This document shows, in pieces, positions 1-12,099 of a stretch of 64,000 bases of DNA. Within the stretch, counting starts at the first letter, position 1. Every line of letters starts with the position of its first letter. A program made the position numbers and the translations under genes. The DNA is from Phascolarctos cinereus (Eukaryota > Chordata > Mammalia > Diprotodontia > Phascolarctidae): positions 8,021,001 to 8,085,000 of the forward strand of contig NW_018344037.1 of NCBI RefSeq assembly GCF_002099425.1, written 5' to 3'. Below the pieces are notes generated by a model. The model saw nothing but the letters and a program-made list of their open reading frames with translations, did no database searches and was not told the DNA's origin.

Positions 1-1675
1 TGGGTTTAGGATCTGAATACATATCTTCTATTTCCCATTTCATTGCTCTTTCCACTATCTCATGCTGTTTACTCATGTTCATAGTACAATTAGTTTATTA
101 GAAATGACACAACGTAGAAATGAGTATATTTAAATCAGAAGACTGGTAGGCATTTTTTTAAAGTTGATACTAATAATGAACAGTTATATTTGAAGTACTT
201 TTCTTTCTTTAAAAATAAAACACATGCCTGGAATTTTAATCACCTGCCACCACAAAGGTCTGAAATAACTGAAGCTTATGTTATTTTAATAAATGGTAGA
301 GCAATTTGTGAAAATTTGGAAAAGAATAAGTAAAACAAATACAAAAAATTAAGATTCATGTGTTGTAATAGTCATTTTAATTATCAGAAAACATCAGCAA
401 CAATTTTAATTAGTAGATAAGCAGAGCATGAGGCAGGAACCCCAGGTTCCTGAACTCAGAACTGAATTAGAAATGAAATCAAACAAGTAATACCAATATA
501 GTAATAACAATACTTCTGTGGTAAACTTTTCATTCCCAGGTGCTCAAAGAACTTCATAGATATTAATTAGAATGTGAAGGTAGAACAATATATGTTTTAT
601 AGATTGAAACTTGAAGTGTTTTAACAACAACAGAGCAAATGAAGACACAGGGTCTGACAATAGAAGTTGTGTTTCAGTTCCTCCCAGCTAGCCATGTCAA
701 GGGCTGATATTTTTTTTTCCCTTAAAGACATTCTTTAAATGAAAGTACAAAGCTGTTTCCCATCTGACCCCAACTTGCTTTCCTTCAAACAGTCTCTTTA
801 AGAGTACTTTAGCTTAGATCTTTGTTTTGTTTTTCTCCTTTTTGACACCTAAATGGAAAGTTCTATCAGATTTTATGCTAACTTGAGCTATTTTCTTCTT
901 TAGGGACATAAAGATGAGTTATGGGGAGCAATCTTGAATAATCCTTGTTCCAGAAACTACTTCTGAAATAACTTGTCTTTTGAAGTTTGTACTATTTAAG
1001 CATAATAGTAATCATAAGTACAGATTTACATGGCATAATTTTATAAGGAAACTAAATCTATTCTATGAAAATAAGCACAATATCTTACCTTCTTTATATT
1101 GTTCTTGAGTTGTAGGTGAGGCCAGAAAAAGAAAAGAACTAAGTTTAAAAAGAAACATTTTAATCTGAGAGTACAATAGATAGCTTCCCTGAAACCACAA
1201 CAGTAATAACTTTATTCAATTTTTAGGCATTTGGACACAGAAAAACAACAGAAAAATTGGGAGCAAAACCAAAAAAAGAACACTCAACATTTTAGTTTGA
1301 ATTAAAATTGAATATTCTTTTTGCAAGTCAGTAGTTGTAAGAAAAAGTAGAAGTAGTTCTTATCTGAAAATATTACTATACAAAACTAATTAGAACTGAA
1401 ACATAAAGACTGATATTTGGACTCAATAAAGATGGAAATTCAGATTACAAAAATATATATATATAGGCAGTGAAATAGTACAATTGAGTTCCATTGGCAT
1501 AGTGCTTGAAAATCATATTCACAAACTATTTTATTTTTGTCTGAATGAAACATCAAGTTGTGAGCAATGAGAGAATAAGCAGAAGATGAGAGAAGGGAGA
1601 AGGTAGTTGCCAAAAAAAAATGGAAAAAAAAAACTATTGTTGCTGAGATTGGTTTAGATGATTAAAAAAATAAAA
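1..1675. other. AT-rich single-copy sequence
   Basis: No coding region or clear mobile element is visible. The region around 490-650 vaguely recalls a decayed MIR, but not well enough to call. Confidence 0.5.
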
Positions 1676-2046
1676 GATTGTAGCTCTTCTCAGCAATACA
1701 AGGATCCAAGACATCTCCAAGGGACTCATGGTGGAAAGTGCTATCCATAACCAGAGAGGGAATTGTAGAGTCTGAATGCAGATTAAAGCATACTATTTGT
1801 TTTTTTTTCTTCTGTTTTGTTTTGTTTCTTCTTTCTTGTGGTTCCTCCTATTGGTTCTAATTCTTCTTTATGACATGACTAATGTGAAAATATGTTTAGT
1901 AGGAATCTATATGTAGAGCCTAAATCAGAGTGTACACAGTCATGTGGAGGTGGGAGGGAAGGGAAGGGAAGAAAAATGGGAACCCAAAAGCTTATGGAGG
2001 TGAATGTTGAAAACTAAGAATTAATTAAAATAAAATTTTAAAAAGG
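1676..2046 (+). mobile_element. L1 3' end (marsupial type), 5'-truncated
   Basis: This is a LINE-1 3' UTR. It has the family's characteristic order: CTCTTCTCAGCAATACAAGG, a 'ccaagacatctcc' stretch, 'tctgaatgcagattaaagca', a T-rich tract, 'gacatgactaatgtgaaaatatg', a G/A-rich stretch (1950-1980), and a terminal 'gaatgttgaaaactaa' with an A-rich tail. No ORF2 sequence remains. Possible short A-rich target duplications flank it, but they are too simple to be sure. Confidence 0.75.
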
Positions 2047-2964
2047 ATTTCATAAAGCATTGTGTTATTTAAAGCAGTTCTTCCAATATTTGAGTTTGAA
2101 TACATAAAATATCTTGCATATTTATTTTATAATTAACCAAAAGAGATGATTTAAGAATAATTTTTCCTTTAACTATACTAAATGACTAACATGATAAAGA
2201 GTCTAGTTTCTTATTTACTGATGTCAAAAATTGGAAGAGAGGAAGGATAGCATAGAAATGTGAATCTGAAATTATAGATTATAGTAGTGGCTAATATATA
2301 ATAAGCAAAAATTAAAACAGTTCTTGTTCTAAAGGAACTTATGTTCTACCAGATCAAATTAAAACAGTTCTTGTTCTAAAGGAACTTATGTTCTACCAGA
2401 TCAAATTTAGAGAGTTACAGAAGGAATGTAATTTAGCGACAAGGTCAGAAAAAAATCTTGAGGTGATGGGAATGTCAAATATCTGTGATGCAACATTTTA
2501 TAGGTGTGACCAAAAAACAATAATGATATTGGGAAGTTTAAATAGAACAGGTAGGCTCCACCATTCACCACTTCATATTTCTCTGTTTTGCCCTTTTGAT
2601 ATCAAATTGTGAGAGGATATTTATCATCCTAAAGACATTGATTATGATTGTGTGATGATGTAAATTAGAGTGAATATTAAGCAAGGTTAATGAAAAGAGA
2701 TGTTGACCCCTAAATTCAATTAAATTCAGTGAGTTTTGATTTTGCCTAATGAATACTTACTATTCTTTATTATCTTTAGTAGGTCATTGGATAATTTCCA
2801 CTGTTGCAATTTTACTCATAATCTGGTATCATTTTGGAGAATTGTGATCTAAGAACATATTATCTTTACAACTGTGGACTTCATCTAAAGAATTCAGGTA
2901 GTCCACATTAATTTAAATAGAGTTGAATATATTTCAGGCTGGTTACTGCAAAAACATTTTCATG
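2047..2964. other. AT-rich single-copy sequence
   Basis: Apart from the small tandem duplication listed separately, nothing recognisable is present. A 74-codon open stretch at 2388-2612 has no recognisable motif and I regard it as chance. Confidence 0.5.
2309..2407. repeat. Perfect 47-bp tandem duplication
   Basis: Bases 2309-2360 recur exactly 47 bases further on, so 99 bases hold 2.1 copies without a mismatch. The unit includes TTCTTGTTCTAAAGGAACTT. Lack of divergence in otherwise old sequence suggests a recent slippage or repair event, or an assembly artefact. Confidence 0.95.
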
Positions 2965-3240
2965 GATAACTGATGAAATCTGAATGCAGATTGAAGTGTA
3001 TTATTTTTCACTTTTACTTTTTTCATTTTTTTTTGTTTTGGTCTATGTCTTCTTTCACAAAATGACTAATATGGAAATATGTTTCGTATGATTGACTATG
3101 CATAACCTATATCAAATTGCTTCCTTGTCAAGGAGGGAAAAGGGAGGGTTGAAGGAGAAAATCTGGAACTCAAAAATTTTAAAAATGAATGTTAAAATTG
3201 TCATTACATATAAAAAAAGGAAAATTTTAAAACTATATAA
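2965..3240 (+). mobile_element. L1 3' end, short
   Basis: Same 3' UTR family as at 1676: 'gaaatctgaatgcagattgaag', 'atgactaatatggaaatatg', 'cataacctatatcaaattgc', a G/A-rich stretch, then 'gaactcaaaaattttaaaaa' and 'aatgttaaaattg' before an A-rich tail. Only about 275 bases remain, so it is strongly 5'-truncated. Confidence 0.75.
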
Positions 3241-3261
3241 CATTTTCATAACTTTAGGGAA

Positions 3262-3520
3262 TGGAAAAGCACCATACATTTTTCTAGAGAATTGTATCTG
3301 GTCTCTCTTTTTCTCCTATAAGATTCTGCATTGTATTATACTTATCTTTGTGCATGTACTATCCCCCAAACCCTCGGCCCAATAGAATGTAAAGTTCTTA
3401 AGGACAGAGTTAATGACACTTTTGTTTTTTGTTTTTTAAGTTGGCATTCCTAGCCTGTAAATTGTATCTTATATTTATTTAATGAGTATTTGTTAAATCT
3501 TTGTTGAGTTAGTGGATGCT
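3262..3520 (+). mobile_element. L2 LINE 3' end, decayed
   Basis: The order 'gaatgtaaagttcttaagga', 'cagagttaatgacac', 'ttaatgagtatttgttaaat' follows the L2 3' terminus (the 'gtaagctccttgagggcagg ... ttaataaatgtttgttga' pattern). Divergence is high, as expected for an L2 fossil of therian age. A T-rich run near 3421-3440 is a later insertion or slippage. Confidence 0.55.
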
Positions 3521-3960
3521 GCATTTCCACTATTGTTAAGACCTGGAGATGGTTAATTGATGAGAACCTTGAGAAGATGCAAGTTTTGGATGATCCTAGA
3601 GGATTAGGACAAAAAGGATTTTCCCAAAACATCTAAGGAGAATAAATAATGTGTGTATTTATCAATAATTTATGGCTCTATCTAGTATTAAGAATTTATG
3701 AGTCTTTGTAAGAGTATTGATTTCAGTTATGTGATGATATGCATTACTTAGAAAAAGACCAATAAAAACCTTCAAAATCAGAGATAAAGACAATTAGGAC
3801 ATGCTACTTCAATGGTTATGACTTTCAAAGTACTGCAAAACTCAGTGATGATGCCATTCTTTGATCTGTTTTGGCATTCATTGAATTTACCACCATCTGA
3901 GTCACAATATCTCTTGTGTTTACTGGGATATAATCTATGCCTCTGTGCCTTGCCCCCCTA
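3521..3960. other. Single-copy sequence, nothing recognised
   Basis: No gene or mobile element is apparent on either strand. Confidence 0.5.
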
Positions 3961-4077
3961 AAATACATACATATATACACATATACATACATATGTGTGT
4001 GCACATATGTATGTATATATATATATATGTACACATACACACATTTATATATATATATATATATATATACAGAAATG

Positions 4078-4141
<64 letters not shown>
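3961..4141. repeat. Compound microsatellite: (CATA)/(TA)n then (GA)n
   Basis: Mixed CA/TA/CATA repeats (3961-4070) are followed by about 30 GA dinucleotides (4080-4141). Open frames across this tract encode only alternating YI/HI and RE residues and are low-complexity artefacts. Confidence 0.97.
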
Positions 4142-4143
<2 letters not shown>

Positions 4144-4689
4144 TATGGCTTTTACTTCAATGTATTCTCTTGATACTTATCATAGCACAATGACACCAAG
4201 CAAAGGGGCAAACAATCAATAGGCTCTCTATAAATATTTGTTTATTAACTGGTTTTATTTTTATCTAGATATGCCGAAAACTGAATGGAGACTTAAGTGT
4301 ACATAAATATATGAAAGGTTTTTACCTGAATGACTGTGAAGTTGTTTTGTTTTCATTGAAAAGACAAAAGAAAGGACAGAAGGAAAGAAAGAAGGGGAAA
4401 AACTACATTATATGACCAGGAGTAATGACTTAGCTTAATTATTAGGAAAAAAATAACTTGGCTATAAAAGTTGAAAATGTCAAACCCCCCCCTGCATTAT
4501 CAAGGACAATTGAATCATCTTATTCTCTAAAGATTCTGAATATCAGAAAGATAATTATTGGTAAACAGTTAGATTTAATTCAAATAAAAAGAAACATGTA
4601 ATAGATAACTTTTTGAAGTGTTAGGTTGTAGTAAGTACAATTCCCAACAGTAAACAAATATGCAAGCAGAATAAGATTTGATCTTTACC
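4142..4689. other. Single-copy sequence, nothing recognised
   Basis: AT-rich, with no supported gene or repeat. A short run of 8 C at 4484-4491 is the only local oddity. Confidence 0.45.
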
Positions 4690-5380
4690 CTTAGGCAGTT
4701 TCTTCATTCATTGGTTGATTTATCCAACAGATAATCTATTAAATGCCACCAGCTGCTCCTTTGTTGGATAACTAGAGGGATTTAAAAAAAAAAGATTGGG
4801 TTCAGTCCCTGCCATTGCCCCTAAGAGAACTTGTAGTTCTAAGATGCTAAAGTAGGGACGAACAAATTTCAAGCACCAGGCACAGGAAATTCCCCAGGGA
4901 ATGTAGAGTACATAACATGTAGTAATATATAATCATCTTATAAAAAGCTATTTTGTGAAAAGATTTAATTACTATATTAAGTTTGTATTTTATCCTGTAA
5001 GTAGTGCAGAGCCTCTTAGAGCTCTTCAAAATAAGATTGATGTGGACAGGTCTATCCACTGGAAATGTCTCTTTGGTTGCTTTTTAAAGGATGAATTGTA
5101 GAAGGGAGAAGTTAGAAGCAGGAAGACTAATTAGGAGAGGATTTTAATAGACCAGGCATAATGTGATAAGGGTCTGAATTAAGGCAACTGTAATGCAAGT
5201 GAAGAGAAGAGGATAGATTGAGTTATGTTTTGTAAGTATGTTATGCAACTGTCTACCTATGAAAGGTGACAGAAAGGGAAAAAAAATCAAGGATGACTTT
5301 GACATTGCAAACCAGAGTAGTTATAAGAATGTTGGTGCTTTTTAGAGCTATATGGAAGTTAGAAAGAGATACAATTTTAC
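4690..5380 (-). mobile_element. L2 LINE, decayed
   Basis: Read on the minus strand, the segment follows the L2 3' UTR. On the plus strand one sees the reversed order 'tattaaatgccaccagctgc', 'cagtccctgccattg', 'aagagaacttgtagttctaa', 'gattaggagaggattttaat' and 'aaggatgactttgacattg'. Similarity is patchy and old. Confidence 0.5.
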
Positions 5381-5765
5381 GGAAAACATTGTATATGGTA
5401 ATAGCAACGTTGTGCAATGACCAGCTTTGATAGATTTAGCTCTTCTCAGCAACAAAATGATCTAAGACAATTCCAAAAGACTCATGATGGAAAATGCTAT
5501 CTACATTGAGAGAGAAAGACATGTGGAGTCTGAATACAGATTGAAGCATGCAATTTTCCTTTTTTTTTCTTTCCTGTGTTTTTTTTCTTTTGTTCTGATT
5601 TTTCTTTCACAACATGACTAATGTGGAAATATATTTGATATGATTGTAAGTGTATAGCCTGTTTCAGTTTGAATACTATCTTGGGGAAGGGGAACATGAG
5701 GGAGGGGAACATATTAGGAACTCAAAATCTTAGAAAAATGAATGTCAAAAAAATTTTTTTTCAAA
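5381..5765 (+). mobile_element. L1 3' end (marsupial type)
   Basis: Typical order: 'acattgtatatggtaatagc', 'gcaatgaccagctttgatag', CTCTTCTCAGCAAC, 'ccaaaagactcatgatggaa', 'gtctgaatacagattgaagc', a T-rich tract, 'caacatgactaatgtggaaa', then 'gaactcaaaatcttagaaaa'. It joins the preceding L2 directly, so the L1 inserted next to or into that older copy. Confidence 0.8.
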
Positions 5766-7325
5766 AAAGAGAGAGGTGGGTTTAGAAAGAACTCCCAACC
5801 TGACTAGGGAAGAAAGAATTTCATTGCATAAGTTTAATTTCTGTTGTGGAGCAAGATGTCCCCAATAGTTTTATGAATGCATGAAATGTGTTTTTGAGGC
5901 CTATACTCTTTCAAGGAAAAAAATAAGTTTTGCATTAAGTTATGTATTATACATATATTTTGTATCACATTGCAAACTATTGACCAATGAATAAGACGGA
6001 TCAGGAGGCTAATCCATTGAATAGACTGCTTTAAAAAAAAAAAAACATTTCTCTGTGAATTTTCTTTTACTTTTTCTGCAACTGAGGATTTATAATTTTT
6101 GAAGAAATGTGATGTGATGAGCCAAAGGAGATTCTACAGTGGCAAAAGTTGTTGTTGCAAGGGCCAAATGTAGGATTCTGTAGGATTTCCATAGAGTAAA
6201 TTGACAATATCAATATGATAAGCTATGACATTGATTACTTCACAAAAGGAACCTTATCATTGTGACCCCAAATAGCATGTCATCAAATAATGTCGTGTAT
6301 AAGCTTATGAAACTCCTGAGATGAAAATATTTTATAACAAACTTGAAGATACTACAATGGAACTCATTGAATGTCAGTATCACTGTGATCTATAGAGCAA
6401 TATTCATTTTCATATGACACAAAGACTATAATTTCATTGTTCTAAAGATAAATACTATGTTTAGAAAAGTAATGAGTATAAATCAGGCATATGGAATGAC
6501 TGAATCATTATAGGTTATATTTCATAAATGCCCTAGGAATCCAAGATGATTTAGTGTTATTATTCTCTCCCACAAGTGGTTATAATCAGGGTCTCTGTGT
6601 TTGTATATACATGTGTGTGAAAAACTACATACTTTTTCCAAATTAAAAAAGAATGTTGCATTTTTCCAATGCAATATTTGGAACTAATTATGTGTTTTAT
6701 TTATAAGCCATATGTAAATAAATACACTCTCGTATAATTGCTTAGTGTATGAGAAGGCATTGTAGGGCTATGACCTACATTGGAGGAGGAAGCATACATA
6801 CAGATTAAATCACAGATGATCTAGAGCCTAAATCCAAAGGAATATACAAGTCCAATAAGATATAATTATAACAGTAATAATAGTAGTAGTTATTATTCTA
6901 CCAATAATACTACTAAGGGTAAAATGTGAGTTGAATAGATTATGACCAACAAATCAGCATAAACACAGCGGAAAGTTTTGAAATGATGGTCATTTATGTA
7001 ATTCACAATATCCTTTTCTGGACATAATGATTTATATATTCCATTTGAAATGTAAAATTATTGAAAGAGGAGGTTAATATATTTGCTTTCAGCTTTATTA
7101 CCCAATATAACTCTCTTTCACATTTATTCACTGAGCTCTTGACACTCTTCTACTTGAACATAAAGAAAACTTCTTTCAGAGAATCTTTTATAGAAATTGG
7201 CAACAAGATTAGAGATATAAAGGAGAAAGAATTTTACTTACTAGAAGTATATAGGTGAGTAAATTTTAGAAAGATCTACTCAGAGGTGGTGTGAAGGGGA
7301 CAAATTAATTTGATCTCAGATAAAA
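5766..7325. other. Long single-copy stretch
   Basis: About 1.5 kb with no recognisable repeat or gene. The 65-codon open stretch at 7061-7258 has no motif I recognise. Confidence 0.45.
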
Positions 7326-7500
7326 TAAAGAAAGAACACTAGATTTGTAGTTAAGACATGTGTTCAAATACTAGCTCTACTTTATAGTATTTATTTGACC
7401 TTCACTTCACTTCCCTTGTGTCTCTATCTCTTTTCTTGCATAGTTTTGTTGAGTGAAAATTGAAAGGATTTGAACTAATGATCTTTAAGGTCTGCTTAAG
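7326..7500 (+). mobile_element. MIR-like SINE, decayed
   Basis: The pattern 'gaacactagatttgtagtta', 'tgttcaaatactagctct' (a weak B-box-like motif) and a downstream 'gatctttaaggtctgctt' tail resembles MIR/Ther SINEs. Heavily diverged. Confidence 0.45.
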
Positions 7501-8430
7501 TTATAAGCTGATGATGGAAATGAAATATGATATAGGAAAGAGTATATTCAGTGGGACAGAGCAGTCGGACTTTGATTATTTGTGTATCATCATTCATTTT
7601 AGTATGCATTTCACTGGAGTCTTATTTTCTAAATGAATATGATCATCATTTTGGGAATGTCCTTAGACCATTATTTAAAATTAGATATTATCTGGTTCTG
7701 TTCTCTTTATATAAAGAAGTGGATAGGCAATGTGGAGAAGTTACAAATGATAAAATAATGTCAGAAAATTAACTGAGAAATTACTAAATAAATCAAAATA
7801 ATCCAGTCCATGAAGAGAGGACCCAATAAATGTCTAAGTGACATTATACATAATTGAAATTCTTTGCCATAAATTTAACCCTTTTGCTTGTAGAATTTAC
7901 ATAAATTTGTCAATTTATAATCAAACTGATATGCTTATGCCTAATCTCAAAACACTCTAAATAAATATCAGAACCAACTTAGCTATTTCCCTAAACTCCT
8001 ATGATTCTTTCTGCCCATTTTGTCACATATATTAATCAAACAACTATATTCTTCAAATGTAACTATTATCTTATTGTGACACTGAAGTATTACCTTTCTT
8101 CACAACTTTATACAAGACATGGGATTTTATTTCTTATAATATTACAGAAATAGTACTGTTTTTTGTTATGTCTTTTTAGCCATTTCACCTAAAATTATTT
8201 TCTTTTTTCCCCTAATTATTCTAGAGCTTGTTTTGAAATATAGATGTTAAAATTAATTCCTTGTTTTTTTCACCTCTGTGACTTCTTTTTTATTAATTAT
8301 TTCCATTTACTTTCATAATGAGAACAGTTTTGTTTTGCTGGGGTGGAGGATAAAGATGGGTAAGATAGAATCATAGAATGTTAGATCTTGAAAGTTCCTT
8401 GGGAGTCATCGCATCTGATGCTCTCATTTC
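7501..8430. other. Single-copy sequence
   Basis: Nothing recognised except, at 8363-8425, a short segment like the 'tagatcttgaaagttcctt' module that precedes L2 3' ends in several places in this window. Confidence 0.4.
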
Positions 8431-8706
8431 AAAGTCAACCAATCAATTAGAATTTGTTAAGGGCTCTCTATGTCCTGTGCTAAGCACCAGGTATTCAAAG
8501 AAAGAAAAAAAAATCCCTGCTGTCAAGGAGCTCATGGTCTTATGAGAGAGACAACATGCAAAACAAACAAACAAACAAACAAAAAACACCACAATGTACA
8601 AATAGGATAATTTAGAGGGGGGCCCAGAGATGAGATGCTACATTAAGGAGTATCAGGAAAGCTCCTTGCAGAAGGTGGGAATTTAGTTGACACTTGAAGC
8701 ACAATG
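8431..8706 (-). mobile_element. L2 LINE 3' end
   Basis: On the plus strand: 'ctctatgtcctgtgctaagc', 'tgctgtcaaggagctcatgg', 'gagagacaacatgcaaaaca', 'gatgctacattaaggagtat', 'cttgcagaaggtgggaattt', 'gacacttgaagc'. This is the reverse of the L2 3' UTR. A (CAAA)n expansion interrupts it at 8562-8583. The RTE that follows appears to have inserted into it. Confidence 0.65.
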
Positions 8707-10255
8707 CTTGACCCATTGTTGTTCAGTACTTCAGTCATGTCTGACTCTTCATGACCCAGTAGACCAGCATGTCAGGCCCTTCTGTTCTTCACTATGTCCA
8801 GGCTCATTGCTTCCATGACACTATCTATCCATCTCATCCTCTATTCTCCTTTTCCCTTTAGTCTTTCCCAGAGTCAGTCTTTTCCAATTAATTATGTTTA
8901 CTTATTATGTGGCCAAAATATTTGACCTTCAGCTTCAGTTTTCAGTTTTTCCAAATAATAGAGTTAATTTCCATAAATATTAATTGATTTGATTTTCTTG
9001 CTGTCCATGGACCTCTCACAAGTCTTTTCCAGCACTACAATTCAAAAGCATCAAATATATGGTATTTAGCTTTCCTCATTGTCCAACTCTTGCAGCCATA
9101 CATTACCATTGGGAAAACCATAACTTTCAGTATATAGACCTTTGTCAGCAAAGTAATTTCTGTATTTTTTAGTATTTTGTGGAAATTTGCCATAGCTTTC
9201 CTTCAAAGGAGGAAATGGCTTCTAATTTTATGGCTACATTCACCATCTGCAGTAATTTTTGAATCCATGAATATAAAATCTGAGACTGCTTTTTCCCCCC
9301 CCTCTATTTTCCAGGAAGTCATGGGTCCAGTTGCTGGGTTTTTTATGTTAAGCTTTAAGCCAGGTTTTTTATTCTCCTATTTCATCCTCCTCTAAAGAAA
9401 TCTTAATCCTTCCTTATTATGTGCCAACAGAATGGTATCATCTGAAATTGTTGATATTTCTCCCAGCAACCTTAATTCAGGCTTTTGATTCATCCAGCCT
9501 GTCATTTCACATAATGTATTCTGCATGTGTTAAATAGATAAGGTAACATACTCCTTTCCCCATCTTGAACCAATCAGTTTTTTCATGTTCAGTTCTAACT
9601 GTTGCTTTGTGACCTGCCTATAAGTGTCTCAGGAGACAATATGATCTGGTATTTCTATATTTTTGAGGACTTGACACAATTTGTTGTGATCCCACAGTCA
9701 AAGGGTTTAGTATACTCAATGAAACAAAAGTAGATTTTTGGGGAGGGGACTCTCTTGCTTTCTCCATTATCCAGTAGATGTTGGCAATTTGGTCTCTAGT
9801 TCCACTGCCTCTTTGAAAACCAGCCTACACTTCTGGTAATTCTTAGCTCACATATTGCTGAAGCCTGGCTTGCACAATTTTAAACATAACCTTGCTGATG
9901 TGTAAAATGAGCATAATTGCTTGATAATTTGAACATTCTTTGGTATTGCCCTTCTTTAAGATTTTGCTGTAACTTGACCTTTTCTAATCCAGTGTCCACT
10001 GTTGAGTTTTCTAAATTTGCTGGCATATTGAGTGCAACTCTTTAACAGCATCATCTTTTTGGATTTTAAATAGTTCAGTTGGAATTCCATCACCCCCACT
10101 AGCCTTATTGTTAGCAATGCTTCCTGTGACCTACTTGAGTTCACTCTCCAGGATGTATAGCTCTCTATGTCTATAACCATATCATCATGGTTATCAATGA
10201 TGGTAAGATCTTTCTTATATGATTCTTTTTTTTTTCTTCTGCATGTTTTTCTCAA

Positions 10256-10508
10256 AAGGGCAAGTAGCACAGTGGAAAGAGTGCCAGCATGGAGTCAGGT
10301 AGACTTATTTTTCTGAGTTCAAATCTGGCCTTAGATACTTACTACCAAAGTGACCCTGGGCAAGTCACTTAACCCTATTTGATTCAGTTTCATCATTTGT
10401 AAAATGAGTTGAAGAAGGAAATGGCAAAGTATATTTGCATGTGATCACAGTATCTTTGCAAAGAAAATCCTGTATTGGGTCACACAATGTTGACAAAAAA
10501 ACTGAACA
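10256..10508 (+). mobile_element. tRNA-related SINE with RTE-like tail
   Basis: Head 'gggcaagtagcacagtggaa' with 'gagttcaaatctggcc' (B-box-like) and 'gggcaagtcacttaaccc'; middle 'aaatgagttgaagaaggaaa'; tail 'gggtcacacaatg' ending 'ctgaacaacaa'. The tail resembles the 3' end of the RTE it has inserted into, consistent with mobilisation by RTE enzymes. It lies antisense to that RTE. Confidence 0.85.
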
Positions 10509-11308
10509 ACAAAAATATTCTTGCCACCTCTTCTTAGTCACTTCTAATTAATTCCCTACCATTTTTTTTCTTTTCTCATGCTTGTTTTTGCATGAAATGT
10601 TCCACTGATACCTCTAATTTTCCTCAGGAAATCTCTTGTCTTTCCCATTCTACTGTTTTCTTCTATTTCTTTGCTTGGCTCATTTAAGAAAACCTCCTTA
10701 ACTCTCCTTGGTATTCCCTGGAATTCTGCATTCATTTGGGCCTGTCTTTACCTTTAGTCTTCCCTCTTTCCTCAGCTATTTGTAAAGCCTTATCAGACAG
10801 CTATTTTGCTTTCTTGCCCTTTTTTTTTTGTTGGGATGTTTTCTGTTGTTATCTTCTCTACAATATTGTGAATCTCTGTCCATAGTCCTTCAGGAACTCT
10901 ATGAACCAGCTATAATCCCTTAAATCTCTTAACTAGCTATACTACATACATATTCATAAGGGATGTTATTTATATCATACTTATACTGTGTGATGATTTC
11001 CTCTACTTTTTTCAATTGAGTCTAAATTTTGCAATAAGAGGCTCGTGGTCTGAACCACACTCAGCTCCAGATATTGCTTTAACTGACTGTATACAGCTTT
11101 TCCACTTTTGGCTACAAAGTGTATAATTAATATGATTTCAGCATTGATGATCTGGTGATGTACATGTCTACAGTTGCCTTTTGGGTTTTTGAAAAAGTGT
11201 TTGCTATAACCAGTGAGTCACGGAGAAAAACAAAAACAAAAACTTTATTAGTCTCTGCCCTACTTTATTTTGTACTCTCATGTGAAACTGGGCTATTATT
11301 CCAATTAT

Positions 11309-11462
11309 CTTTTTTTGTTTTTTAGGCAATTGGGGTTAAGTGACTTGCCCAAGGTCACACAGCTAGTAACTGTCAAGAGTTTTGTCAGAGGTCAGATTTG
11401 AACTCGGTTCCTCCTGACTTCAGGGCTGGTGTTCTAGCTACTGTGCCACTAGCTGCCCTTCC
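11309..11462 (-). mobile_element. Short tRNA-related SINE (WSINE1-like)
   Basis: On the plus strand: T-rich start (the reversed A-tail), 'ggcaattggggttaagtgac', 'ttgcccaaggtcacacagct', 'gatttgaactcgg', 'ctgtgccactagctgccc'. This is the reverse of the head-only SINE seen at 41094, 45440 and 55541. It interrupts the RTE. Confidence 0.87.
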
Positions 11463-12099
11463 AATTATCTTTTGATTTCTTAATTTAGTATTCTAATTTG
11501 CTATGATGAATGTGGTTTTCTTTTATTTCTAGAAGATGTTGTAGGCCTTCATAGACAGAACTGAGCAATTTTGGCCTCTTCAGCATCAATTGTTGGTGCA
11601 TGGACTTGTACTACTATGAGGCTGAATGATGTGCTTTGAATTTGAACAAATATTATTCTGTCATTTTTTTTTATATTATACCCCAGTACTGCTTTTTTCA
11701 TCCTTTTACTGAGTATGAGGGCTACTTCATTTCTTCTACATGATTCTTGCTCACAGTAGTATATGTAAGGATCACATGAACTAAATTCACCCATTCTGGC
11801 CCCTGTAAGTTCAGTGACACCCAAGATGTCTATGTTTGATCTTTTCATCTCCTGTTTGTTCTTATCCAGCTTACATTGGTTCACAGACCTTATATTCCAG
11901 GTTCTTATGTAATGTTGATCTTTACAATATCATACTTTCCATTCATCACTAGGCCCATCCACAGTTGAACATCCTTTCAGTTTTGGCCCAGCCACTTCAT
12001 TCCATTTCAGTGCTATTTGTAGCATGATAGCTTGGTTCATAATGGTATTTAATCATAAACAAACCTAATTTATAACTTTTCTTATTTGGTAGTCCCTTA

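Larger units (their letters stand above)
8707..12075 (-). mobile_element. BovB-like RTE LINE, nearly full length, decayed
   Basis: A non-LTR retrotransposon of the RTE/BovB type, about 3.0 kb once two inserted SINEs are subtracted. The 5' (high-coordinate) part keeps an apurinic-endonuclease region: 11549-11884 reads MNQCKLDKNKQEMKRSNIDI, then DILGVTELTGARMGEF, YIYYCEQESCRRNEVA, AVLGYN, IIFVQIQS and VQVHAPTIDAEEA, which tracks the BovB endonuclease start. A reverse-transcriptase region follows in broken frames; 9956-10270 keeps a short part. The 3' end (8707-8830) reads, in reverse, CACGAC-type 'agtcagacatgactgaa' and 'gaacaac', matching the tail of the SINEs nearby. No frame spans the element, so it is dead. 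Confidence 0.88.

Noticed and set aside
3825-4193. Several frames with YIYI and RERERE runs
   Set aside because: They lie on TA/CA and GA microsatellites.
9177-9395. Plus-strand frame of 72 codons
   Set aside because: Antisense to the BovB-like RTE, which is on the minus strand.
11309-11462. Possible tRNA genes from A-box/B-box-like motifs (here and in every other SINE head)
   Set aside because: The motifs sit in repeated SINEs with A-rich or RTE-like tails, and none shows a full cloverleaf.
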